This document shows, one piece after another, positions 54,606-63,157 of a stretch of DNA of 64,000 nt (position 1 is the stretch's first letter; each line of letters opens with the position of its first letter). Under the pieces are notes generated by a model. The model was given only the letters and a program-made list of their open reading frames with translations. It ran no database searches and was not told the origin of the DNA. The DNA comes from Flavobacterium gyeonganense (GTDB lineage: Bacteria > Bacteroidota > Bacteroidia > Flavobacteriales > Flavobacteriaceae), in the NCBI RefSeq assembly GCF_029625295.1, contig NZ_CP121112.1, positions 2,294,001 to 2,358,000 on the forward strand, given 5' to 3'. The position numbers and the translations under genes are program-made.

Positions 54606-57110
54606 ATGAAAAAAATTTTACTTTACTTGGCTTTGATATTTATTTCATCAAATATTAAAGCGCAAACAATTACGAAATCTTCAGGATGGCTGGAATCAGC
54701 CTTTGTTGAATGGACACCTGTAGCGGGAGCCGACAGTTATAATGTATATTACACAGGAGGAGGCGAAACTAATAAAAAAATTGATGAGCAGCTGATACGT
54801 AGTTATGGAACCTATTTTCGTGCTGATGTGCCGGGACTTGCGGCCGGATCTTATATACTTACCGTAAAACCTGTAACAGTAGGTGTTGAAAGTATTGGAA
54901 CGACAACTTCAAGTTTGACAGTTTTAGCCCATGACCGTTCTGGGTTTGCTTTTTCAAACGGACGTGTTCCTGGAGCATATAACCTTAATGGAACTCTAAA
55001 GAATGATGCTGTTGTTTTATATATAACCCAAAACACAAAAAATACAATAGCATTTAGTGTAGTTACAAATGCAAATGGTACAACAAAAACTAATTACGTT
55101 GGTTTGCAAGGCATTTTAGACGGTTTTAAAAAGGGATTAGATAAACGTCCTCTGGCGATTCGTTTGATTGGAAATATAACAGATCCCGCTACCTTGTATA
55201 ATGGAGATATTGTAATTGAAAATAAGAGAAATGCCTTAAGCTCAATTACAATGGAAGGAATAGGAAATGATGCAGTTGTTAATGGCTGGGGAATTCGGAT
55301 AAAAACTGCGACTAATATAGAAATCCGTAATCTTGGGTTTATGTTGACTGACGCGTCTGAAGGAGATAATATTGGCTTACAGCAGGATAATGATTATATC
55401 TGGGTACATAATTGTGATTTGTTTTATGGTGCAAAAGGAGGTGATGCTGATCAGGCAAAAGGGGACGGAGCATTAGATGCAAAAAAATCCACTTATATTA
55501 CATTTTCATATAATCATTTTTGGGATTCCGGAAAATCTAATCTTTTAGGTTTGAGCGAAGGTAAAACTACAGATTTATATATTACATATCATCATAACTG
55601 GTACGATCATTCTGATTCCAGACACCCTCGAGTACGTTATTACTCTGCCCATATTTACAATAATTATTATGATGGAAATTCTAAATATGGTGCGGGTTCA
55701 ACCTTAGGTTCTTCTTTATTTATGGAGGCAAATTTCTTCCGAAATTGTAAATATCCAATGCTTATTTCTAAACAAGGAACTGACACATTTGGTGGAGCTG
55801 TAGGTACTTTTTCAGGTGAAGCAGGAGGAACAATAAAAGCGTTTAACAATGTAATGAGTGGACAAACAAGGTATGTTCCCTACAATGCGACAACTAATCC
55901 TATTGAATTTGATGCTATTGAAGTTGGAGACAAAACACAGGCGATAAGTAATACTATAAAATCTAAACTTGGAGCAAACACTTACAACAACTTTGACATC
56001 GATCCCGCTATTATGTACACCTACACACCAGACAGCCCGGAAGATGCAAAAACAAAAGTAATGTTGTATTCCGGACGTGTAGAAGGAGGTGATTTTAAAC
56101 ATACTTTTAATAATGCTGTAGATGACACTTCGTCTGACGTGAATGCGGTATTAATGAATGGACTTATCTCTTATACCACTAAGTTAGTTCTTGTACAAGG
56201 AGAAGTAGCTCCGGTTGTAAATACTCAGACTTTAGTTGCAACTTCAAATAATGATCAAACGGTAACCAATGGTAATGCTATTTCATCAATAGTTTATACC
56301 TGGGGAGGAGATGCTACAGATGTAACTGTGGAAGGATTGCCTGAATCAGGAATTAATTTTATCAAGGATTCTGCTGCTAAAACCATTACAGTAACTGGTA
56401 CTCCAACAGCAGATGTATCTTTTTCTGTTACAACAATTGGTATTTTAGGTACTCCTGTCACTGTAACGGGAAGTGTAACTATTGGTGAACCTCCTGTGGT
56501 TGTTCCTGCAGGTGATCAAATACATAATTTTACGGATACATATACTTTAGCAAATAATTTTTATACTATGAAAGGAAATTTATCTGATAGTAAAGGAACT
56601 GTTTCCTATAATGAGCTTACATTAACAAAAGGTCTAAAAATAGAATCAAAAGACGGGACTGTCAGTTATACTACAACCCAACCAACCACTTTGACTTTAG
56701 TTTTTGCAGAAGCTGCAGCAAAGATTAAAATTGACGATGTGTCTAGAACAGCTTCTTCAGGAATTATTACATTAACTCTTCCTGCGGGTAATCACACACT
56801 TGGAAGAGATTCTGGAACTACAACGGTATATTACATCAAAACTTCTTATCCGACGTTAGGTTTAGTTGATAATGTTCAGACTTCAAAATTAGCAGTATAT
56901 CCAAATCCTGTTTCGAATCAGTTGTTTATTTCTTCTCAAGATCAAAAAGTAAAAGATGTGATGATATACAATTTGTCTGGAACAGTAGTGAAAAACATTT
57001 CAAATTTAGCTGAAGAAACCGTTGATGTTAGTGATTTAGCTACAGGGAATTATGTTATAAAAGTAACTACAGATCAAGGTATTGCTACCAGAAAGATTGT
57101 CAAAAAATAA
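54606..57110 (+). CDS. Secreted pectate lyase (PL1-like) with T9SS sorting tail
   Basis: The enzyme should cleave polygalacturonate by beta-elimination outside the cell. The 834 residues include a signal peptide (LALIFISSNIKAQ), an FN3-like module (about 25-110) and a PL1-type parallel helix. The helix has IWVHNCDLFYG, GDGALDAKKSTYIT, YNHFWDSGKSNLLGL, TYHHNWYDHSDSRHPRVR (arginine catalytic) and HIYNNYYDG. Next come one Ig-like module of 90 residues (SSIVYTWGGDATDVTV), a beta module starting GDQIHNF, and the sorting tail LAVYPNPVSNQLFI. A paralogue follows 465 bases downstream. A LacI-like site lies upstream. Confidence 0.93.
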   Translation: MKKILLYLALIFISSNIKAQTITKSSGWLESAFVEWTPVAGADSYNVYYTGGGETNKKIDEQLIRSYGTYFRADVPGLAAGSYILTVKPVTVGVESIGTTTSSLTVLAHDRSGFAFSNGRVPGAYNLNGTLKNDAVVLYITQNTKNTIAFSVVTNANGTTKTNYVGLQGILDGFKKGLDKRPLAIRLIGNITDPATLYNGDIVIENKRNALSSITMEGIGNDAVVNGWGIRIKTATNIEIRNLGFMLTDASEGDNIGLQQDNDYIWVHNCDLFYGAKGGDADQAKGDGALDAKKSTYITFSYNHFWDSGKSNLLGLSEGKTTDLYITYHHNWYDHSDSRHPRVRYYSAHIYNNYYDGNSKYGAGSTLGSSLFMEANFFRNCKYPMLISKQGTDTFGGAVGTFSGEAGGTIKAFNNVMSGQTRYVPYNATTNPIEFDAIEVGDKTQAISNTIKSKLGANTYNNFDIDPAIMYTYTPDSPEDAKTKVMLYSGRVEGGDFKHTFNNAVDDTSSDVNAVLMNGLISYTTKLVLVQGEVAPVVNTQTLVATSNNDQTVTNGNAISSIVYTWGGDATDVTVEGLPESGINFIKDSAAKTITVTGTPTADVSFSVTTIGILGTPVTVTGSVTIGEPPVVVPAGDQIHNFTDTYTLANNFYTMKGNLSDSKGTVSYNELTLTKGLKIESKDGTVSYTTTQPTTLTLVFAEAAAKIKIDDVSRTASSGIITLTLPAGNHTLGRDSGTTTVYYIKTSYPTLGLVDNVQTSKLAVYPNPVSNQLFISSQDQKVKDVMIYNLSGTVVKNISNLAEETVDVSDLATGNYVIKVTTDQGIATRKIVKK

Positions 57111-57137
57111 TTAAAAATTAAGTTTTGTTAATTTATG

Positions 57138-57167
57138 AAAAGACTTCCAGATGGAAGTCTTTTTTTG
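57138..57167 (+). terminator. Terminator of the first pectate lyase gene
   Basis: aaaagacttcc pairs with ggaagtctttt around agat. Confidence 0.88.
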
Positions 57168-57377
57168 TTGCTATGGTTTTTAAAAAGGCACAAGTAGATT
57201 TTTTGGAATTGATTTTCAGCTTGTTGGTTTTATAATGGTAAATTTTTTCTTACCACATTTTAAATATTTAACATTTTTTAATTTATAAAACAAAAAAACA
57301 TAATTAACGTTATTATTTGTTAAATCACATTTTTGAAATGTTTGGGAGGCTTCATAGAATAAGGAGTTGTTAATCTA

Positions 57378-57410
57378 TGTAATTTATTACATTTAGTGCA
57401 ATAAATTACA
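57378..57410. promoter_or_regulatory. Pair of degenerate operator-like palindromes
   Basis: TGTAATTTATTACA and TGCAATAAATTACA are separated by 5 bases. They share the arms of the CG-centred site but not the centre. Confidence 0.45.
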
Positions 57411-57497
57411 TTTTAATCATTTTTAATTGGTTTATTTTATTTAATGTTGTTTTTTATTGTAAAAATATTATGAATAATTAAAATTTATATATTTTTA

Positions 57498-57511
57498 CGT
57501 AATCGATTACA
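57498..57511. promoter_or_regulatory. LacI-like operator before the second pectate lyase gene
   Basis: CGTAATCGATTACA differs by one base from the perfect palindrome at 54532-54545 and lies 64 bases before the start codon. Confidence 0.65.
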
Positions 57512-57575
57512 TTTTTTAATGCATTCGATAAAATAAAAACCACTTTTAAATAACTATCAATTAATCAAACCACAC

Positions 57576-60329
57576 ATGAGAAAAAAACTATTTTTTCTGA
57601 CTATTTTGTTTGTATCAATGCAAACATGGTCACAGCAAATTAATGAGGCGGCCGGCTGGCTGGAATCTGCTTTTGTAAAATGGCAGCCCGTCAGTAATGC
57701 CCAGACGTATAATGTTTATTATACCGGAAACGGCTTTACAGACAAGAAAATTGACAATCAATTAATCCGTAGCTATGGTTCTTACTATCGCGCTGATATT
57801 CCGGGTCTTAAAGCAGGAACTTATACTGTAAAAGTTAAACCGGTTATTTCAGGTGCTGAAGGAAATGGTACTACAACCGGTACTCTTACTGTTTTAGCTC
57901 AGGATCGTAACGGCTTTGCTTTTGATGGAGGCCGCGTTCCGGGAGGATATAAAGCTGATGGAACTCCGAAAGACAATGCGGTAATTCTTTATATCTCACA
58001 GAATACTAAAAATACTATTTCGATGGACATTACCGGAGCAAGTGCAAATCCGTGTGTTGGATTACAAAATATTTTGTATGCCATTAAAAAAGGAAAAGAT
58101 ACGCGTCCGTTCATCATCCGTCTGTTAGGAAATATTACTGATATGACTGTTATGGAAGGCGGAGATGTTGTTATCGAAAATGATAATAATGCTTCGAGTT
58201 ATCTTACTTTTGAAGGTGTTGGTAATGATGCAGTTGCTAACGGCTGGGGAGTACGTCTTAAATCTGCTTCAAATATTGAAGTCAGTAATATTGGATTTAT
58301 GAATTGCAATAGCACGGCCGGAGATAATGTAGGGATGCAGCAGGATAATGATCACATTTGGGTTCATAACTGCGATTTATTTTACGGTGATGCCGGAAGC
58401 GATGCCGATCAGATCAAAGGAGACGGTGCATTAGATAATAAATCATCAACTTATATTACATTGTCCTATAATCACTTTTGGGATAGTGGTAAAGCCAGTC
58501 TTTTAGGTTTGAGTGAAGGAACAACAACAGGTTTGTATATTACCTATCACCACAACTGGTTTGACCATTCTGATTCCCGCCATCCAAGAGTTCGTTATTA
58601 TTCTGCACATATTTATAACAACTATTATGATGGAAATTCAAAATACGGAGCCGGCTCAACATTAGGTTCATCTTTATTCATAGAAGGAAATGTTTTCAGA
58701 AATTGTAAATATCCGATGCTTACTTCTAAACAGGGAACTGATATTTTTTACGATTCTACAGGTACTTTTTCTGGTGAAGCCGGAGGAACTATTAAAGCAT
58801 TTAATAATACGATGATTGGTCAGACACGTTATATACCGTATAATGCAACCAATTATCCTGTTGAGTTTGACGCTATTGAAGCTTCAACCAGAGGAGAAGT
58901 TATCAGCAGCAGTATTAAATCAAAACTGGGTGGCAATAGTTATAATAACTTTGATACCAATGCTGCATTATATATCAAAAATCTGGTTATCGATCAGCCC
59001 GCAGCAGCGCAAACTAAAGTGGTGCAATATTCTGGTCGTGTCTCCGGAGGTGATTTAAAATGGACTTTTAATAATTCTGTTGACGATGCATCTTCAACTG
59101 TAATTGCAGCATTAAAATCGGCTCTTACTAATTATACCGGAACATTAGTTTCAGTACAAGGAGAAACAAATGTAGTAAGTAATCAGACGCTGACTTCTAC
59201 AACCAATAATAATCAAACTGTAACAAGTGGAACGGCAATTGGTTCAATAGTTTTTACCTGGGGAGGAAGCGCAACAGATGCAACAGTAACAGGATTACCA
59301 GCATCAGGAATTACTTTTGTAAAAAATACCACTGCTAAAACCATTACGATTACCGGAACACCAACAGCTACTCTTTCATACTCAATTAGTACAATAGGAA
59401 GCGGAACAGCTGCTACCGGATCAGGAACGATTACAGTTACGTCGGCAAGTGCTCAAACTCTTACATCAACTACGAATAATAATCAGAGTGTGACAACTGG
59501 TACAGCTATTAGTTCAATTGTTTTTACCTGGGGAGGAAGTGCGACAGACGCTACCGTAACAGGATTGCCGGCATCGGGAATTACTTTTGTAAAAAACACT
59601 TCGGCTAAAACTATTACTATTTCAGGAACACCAACAACAACGGTATCTTATTCTATTGCTACAACCGGAACAGGCACAGCAGTTACAGGATCTGGAACGA
59701 TTACAGTTATAGGAACATCAACAGGAAACCAGATTCATAACTTTACAACATCTGGAAAAACAAGTACATTTTACAGTATTACCGGAAATATGAATTCGAC
59801 TGCAGGTTCTGTAACCTATGCCGGACTAACATTGACAGCCCGTTTAAAAATAGAGTCCAGCACATCTATTACATACACAACAACAGCTGCGTCGACATTA
59901 AAATTGGTATTCGATTCTAATTTTACAGGAACAGTAAAAGTGAATAATGTGTCTTATACTGCAGTTTCAGGAGTAGTTACAGTATCGCTTCCTGCAGGGG
60001 CTAATACGATAACAAAAGGTTCTGTTGCAAATTTATATTACATCGGTACAACATATAATACTACAGCTCGTATGTCGGCAAACAGTTCAGTAGAAGAAGT
60101 AACTTCTGCAAAACTGACGTTGTATCCAAATCCTGTTTCAAGTGAATTGAATATTGATTCAGATAAAGCAATTCAAAAAGTGGAAGTGTATAATTTAACA
60201 GGAGTATTGGTGAATACACAACAAGGAAATAATAATAGTTTTGATATGAGTAATCTTGCCAATGGCAGTTATTTGGTAAAAGTTCATACTGAAACGAACG
60301 TTACTGCTAAAATTATCATTAAAAAATAA
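57576..60329 (+). CDS. Secreted pectate lyase (PL1-like), paralogue with duplicated Ig-like module
   Basis: The plan is that of the upstream lyase: signal peptide (FLTILFVSMQTWSQ), FN3-like module, PL1 helix (IWVHNCDLFYG, GDGALDNKSSTYIT, TYHHNWFDHSDSRHPRVR) and the same C-terminal beta module (GNQIHNF) and sorting tail (LTLYPNPVSSELNI). At 917 residues it is longer because the 90-residue Ig-like module occurs twice (59184-59453 and 59454-59723). The pair comes from gene duplication. Both genes share a LacI-like upstream site, so they probably respond to the same pectin-derived inducer. Confidence 0.93.
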   Translation: MRKKLFFLTILFVSMQTWSQQINEAAGWLESAFVKWQPVSNAQTYNVYYTGNGFTDKKIDNQLIRSYGSYYRADIPGLKAGTYTVKVKPVISGAEGNGTTTGTLTVLAQDRNGFAFDGGRVPGGYKADGTPKDNAVILYISQNTKNTISMDITGASANPCVGLQNILYAIKKGKDTRPFIIRLLGNITDMTVMEGGDVVIENDNNASSYLTFEGVGNDAVANGWGVRLKSASNIEVSNIGFMNCNSTAGDNVGMQQDNDHIWVHNCDLFYGDAGSDADQIKGDGALDNKSSTYITLSYNHFWDSGKASLLGLSEGTTTGLYITYHHNWFDHSDSRHPRVRYYSAHIYNNYYDGNSKYGAGSTLGSSLFIEGNVFRNCKYPMLTSKQGTDIFYDSTGTFSGEAGGTIKAFNNTMIGQTRYIPYNATNYPVEFDAIEASTRGEVISSSIKSKLGGNSYNNFDTNAALYIKNLVIDQPAAAQTKVVQYSGRVSGGDLKWTFNNSVDDASSTVIAALKSALTNYTGTLVSVQGETNVVSNQTLTSTTNNNQTVTSGTAIGSIVFTWGGSATDATVTGLPASGITFVKNTTAKTITITGTPTATLSYSISTIGSGTAATGSGTITVTSASAQTLTSTTNNNQSVTTGTAISSIVFTWGGSATDATVTGLPASGITFVKNTSAKTITISGTPTTTVSYSIATTGTGTAVTGSGTITVIGTSTGNQIHNFTTSGKTSTFYSITGNMNSTAGSVTYAGLTLTARLKIESSTSITYTTTAASTLKLVFDSNFTGTVKVNNVSYTAVSGVVTVSLPAGANTITKGSVANLYYIGTTYNTTARMSANSSVEEVTSAKLTLYPNPVSSELNIDSDKAIQKVEVYNLTGVLVNTQQGNNNSFDMSNLANGSYLVKVHTETNVTAKIIIKK
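59184..59723 (+). repeat. Tandem duplication of a 270-base module in the second pectate lyase gene
   Basis: Two in-frame units of 90 codons each share QTLTSTTNNNQ, SIVFTWGGSATDATVTGLP and SGITFVKNT. The first lyase has one such unit. Confidence 0.8.
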
Positions 60330-60353
60330 TACCTAACTAACCATTATTCAAAG

Positions 60354-60384
60354 CAAAAGGCTTCCAGAATTTCGGAAGCCTTTT
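60354..60384. terminator. Terminator between the pectate lyase and aldehyde dehydrogenase genes
   Basis: aaaaggcttcc pairs with ggaagccttttg; convergent genes share it. Confidence 0.88.
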
Positions 60385-60397
60385 GTGTTTAATCATT

Positions 60398-61951
60398 TTA
60401 CAAATCAAATTTAATTCCCTGAGCCAATGGTAAACTGGTGGTGTAATTAATTGTATTGGTTTGGCGTCTCATATAGATTTTCCAGGCATCAGAACCGGAT
60501 TCTCTTCCGCCTCCCGTTTCTTTTTCTCCTCCAAAAGCACCTCCAATTTCGGCACCGGAGGTTCCTATGTTTACATTTGCAATTCCGCAATCAGAGCCTG
60601 TAACAGATAAAAATCGTTCTGCTTCGCGTAAGTTGTTTGTCATAATTGCAGAGGATAGTCCCTGAGCTACGCCATTTTGTTTTTCAATAGCATTATCAAT
60701 TTCGCCCGAATATTTTATCAGATATAAAACCGGTGCAAAGGTCTCCTGCTGTACTATTTCAAATGAATTTTCTGCTTCGGCAATTGCGGGTTTTACATAA
60801 CAGCCGCTTTCATAACCCTCGCCGGAAAGTACACCGCCTTCAACTAAAATTGTTCCGCCTTCTGCAACAACTCTATTTAAGGCTTTGGCATACATTTCAA
60901 CTGCATGAATATCAATTAGAGGTCCTACATGATTGTTTTCGTCAAGCGGATTTCCGATACGTAATTGTTTATAGGCAGCAATTAGGGCTTCTTTTACTTT
61001 GTCATAAATGCTTTCGTGAATGATTAATCTTCTGGTTGAGGTACAACGCTGTCCGGCAGTTCCAACAGCACCAAAAACAGCTCCGATTACTGTCATTTTA
61101 ATATCTGCATCGGGAGTAACAATAATAGCATTGTTTCCGCCTAATTCTAATAATGATTTACCTAAACGTCCCGCAACAGCCTGAGCTACTATTTTTCCCA
61201 TTCGGGTTGATCCGGTTGCAGAAATTAACGGAATCCTGGTATCGGAAGTCATTAATTCGCCAATAGTAAAATCACCATTTATAAGACACGAAATTCCTTC
61301 AGGCAAGTTATTTTCTTTAATAACCTGTGTAATTATATTTTGACAGGCAATACCGCAAAGAGGTGTTTTTTCAGAAGGCTTCCAAACACAAACATCTCCT
61401 GAAATCCATGCTAAAGCCGTATTCCAGGACCAAACCGCTACAGGGAAATTAAAGGCCGAAATAATTCCGACAATTCCTAACGGATGGTATTGTTCATACA
61501 TGCGATGTCCAGGTCTTTCGGAATGCATTGTTAATCCGTGTAATTGGCGTGATAAACCGACAGCAAAGTCACAAATATCAATCATTTCCTGTACCTCGCC
61601 ATAACCTTCCTGTAATGATTTACCCATTTCATACGAAACTAATTTCCCAAGAGCTTCTTTGTTTTGGCGTAATTTTTCTCCAAACTGGCGTACAATTTCT
61701 CCGCGTTGGGGTGCCGGAATCAAACGAAATGTTTTGAAAGCTTCAGTTGCTGATTGCATAACTTTTTCATAATCTTCAGCTGTGGACATTTTTACAGATG
61801 CAATTAATTTTCCGTCAACTGGAGAATAGCTATCTAAAATTTCTCCGGATGAAAAATTATTTAAACCCGTTGATGTTCCTTCATTTATAAATTTGATGCC
61901 TAGTTTTTCCAGGGCTTCATTGATTCCAAATTGAGACGCTATTGTTGTCAT
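60398..61951 (-). CDS. Aldehyde dehydrogenase, ALDH7/aminoadipate-semialdehyde type
   Basis: The enzyme oxidises an aldehyde with NAD(P). The 517 residues have ISAFNFPVAVWSWNTALAW, KPSEKTPL, the catalytic glutamate in LLELGGNNAIIV and the catalytic cysteine in GQRCTSTRRL. The pattern resembles ALDH7 (alpha-aminoadipic semialdehyde dehydrogenase, lysine breakdown) more than general aldehyde dehydrogenases. No other lysine-degradation gene is nearby, so the substrate is inferred from the family only. Confidence 0.9.
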   Translation of the reverse strand: MTTIASQFGINEALEKLGIKFINEGTSTGLNNFSSGEILDSYSPVDGKLIASVKMSTAEDYEKVMQSATEAFKTFRLIPAPQRGEIVRQFGEKLRQNKEALGKLVSYEMGKSLQEGYGEVQEMIDICDFAVGLSRQLHGLTMHSERPGHRMYEQYHPLGIVGIISAFNFPVAVWSWNTALAWISGDVCVWKPSEKTPLCGIACQNIITQVIKENNLPEGISCLINGDFTIGELMTSDTRIPLISATGSTRMGKIVAQAVAGRLGKSLLELGGNNAIIVTPDADIKMTVIGAVFGAVGTAGQRCTSTRRLIIHESIYDKVKEALIAAYKQLRIGNPLDENNHVGPLIDIHAVEMYAKALNRVVAEGGTILVEGGVLSGEGYESGCYVKPAIAEAENSFEIVQQETFAPVLYLIKYSGEIDNAIEKQNGVAQGLSSAIMTNNLREAERFLSVTGSDCGIANVNIGTSGAEIGGAFGGEKETGGGRESGSDAWKIYMRRQTNTINYTTSLPLAQGIKFDL

Positions 61952-62123
61952 TGTAACTTTTTTAAATTATAATGTGATATTTCAGGTAAAGATATTGTTT
62001 TACAATTGAATTTTGCCGTTAGAGACAAAAGTAAATTTAGCGTTATTTTTTAGGATTTTCATAATTATAAGTCGCTAAATTTGTCTTAATTGATGAAATT
62101 TGTAATCATAAAAAATGTTAGGT

Positions 62124-63083
62124 ATGAAAATTATAAAAATGCTTTGGGCTTGTTTGGTTTTAATAACAATCAATTCTTTTTCCCAGAAAGTTCAGAAAGC
62201 AGCTTTTCAGGTTGTTCCTTTGGGAGTTATGGGTGGAATTGATGAAAAAAACCTTTCTGCCTATTTATTGGCACCTTCTAATACCAAAGATTACATTTGT
62301 CTGGATGCGGGAATCATTAATTCAGGAATAGAAAAAGCTATTGAAAATAAAGTATTCAAAGTTCCAACAAGCGAAGTTTTACGAAAATATATTAAAGGTT
62401 ATTTGATTTCACACGCTCATTTGGATCATGTTTCGGGTTTGATAATTAACTCACCGGCAGATTCATCAAAAACGGTTTATGCTACAAAAAAATGTATGGA
62501 AATGATGGAAAACCATTATTTTAATGATCAGACCTGGGCTAATTTTGGCGATGAAGGACCCGGTTTTCATATCAAGCGTTATCATTTTCAGACTTTAAAT
62601 ATTGGTGAAGAAACTCCGATTGCGAATACAGCCATGACGGTAAAATCTTTTCCGTTAAGCCATGTAAACCCTTACGAAAGCAATGCTTTTTTAATTAGAA
62701 ATAATGATGATTATGTTTTGTATCTTGGAGATACAGGCCCGGATGCAGTAGAAAAAAGCAGTAATTTAAAGGAGTTATGGACAGCGGTTGCACCATTAAT
62801 TCAGAATAAACAATTAAAAGGCATTTGTATAGAAGTTTCTTTCCCAAACGAGCAGCCGGATCAGTTTTTATTTGGACATCTGACACCAAAATATTTGATG
62901 GATGAACTTCATGAATTAGAGAAATTAGCCGGAAAAAATTCTTTAAACGGATTTAAAATAATAATTATGCATTTGAAACCACCTGCAAAAAATATTGTAA
63001 AAATTAAAGAACAGTTGAAAACACAGAATGATTTGGGATTGAAATTTATCTTTCCGGAACAAGGAAAAAGTTTTGAATTGTAA
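62124..63083 (+). CDS. Class II cyclic-nucleotide phosphodiesterase, exported
   Basis: This family hydrolyses cAMP (3',5'). The signature SHAHLDHVSGLIINSP is present near residue 95. Other metal ligands are in FPLSHVNPYESNAF, LYLGDTGPD and LFGHLTP. The reading from 62124 (MKIIKMLWACLVLITINSFSQ) gives 319 residues with a signal peptide; an ATG 9 bases earlier is also possible. An exported form would act in the periplasm. It runs toward sufD and shares a terminator with it. Confidence 0.88.
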   Translation: MKIIKMLWACLVLITINSFSQKVQKAAFQVVPLGVMGGIDEKNLSAYLLAPSNTKDYICLDAGIINSGIEKAIENKVFKVPTSEVLRKYIKGYLISHAHLDHVSGLIINSPADSSKTVYATKKCMEMMENHYFNDQTWANFGDEGPGFHIKRYHFQTLNIGEETPIANTAMTVKSFPLSHVNPYESNAFLIRNNDDYVLYLGDTGPDAVEKSSNLKELWTAVAPLIQNKQLKGICIEVSFPNEQPDQFLFGHLTPKYLMDELHELEKLAGKNSLNGFKIIIMHLKPPAKNIVKIKEQLKTQNDLGLKFIFPEQGKSFEL

Positions 63084-63098
63084 TAAATCAAAGCGTAA

Positions 63099-63134
63099 AA
63101 AAACCGACAACTATTTAGTGTGTTGTCGGTTTTT
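63099..63134. terminator. Bidirectional terminator between the phosphodiesterase gene and sufD
   Basis: aaaaaccgacaa pairs with ttgtcggttttt. It ends the sufBCD side, so sufS cannot be on the same transcript. Confidence 0.88.
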
Positions 63135-63157
63135 ATGCTTTTGAAATTATAATATTT

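Larger units (their letters stand above)
57111..57575. other. Regulatory gap between the two pectate lyase genes
   Basis: 465 bases without a gene. After the terminator it holds three TGTAAT-ATTACA-type palindromes: 57378-57391, 57397-57410 and 57498-57511. The last occupies the same place relative to the start as the site before the first lyase gene. Confidence 0.65.

Noticed and set aside
59184..59723. Possible CRISPR-like repeat array
   Set aside because: Two long coding repeats in frame, without spacers; it is a protein module duplication.
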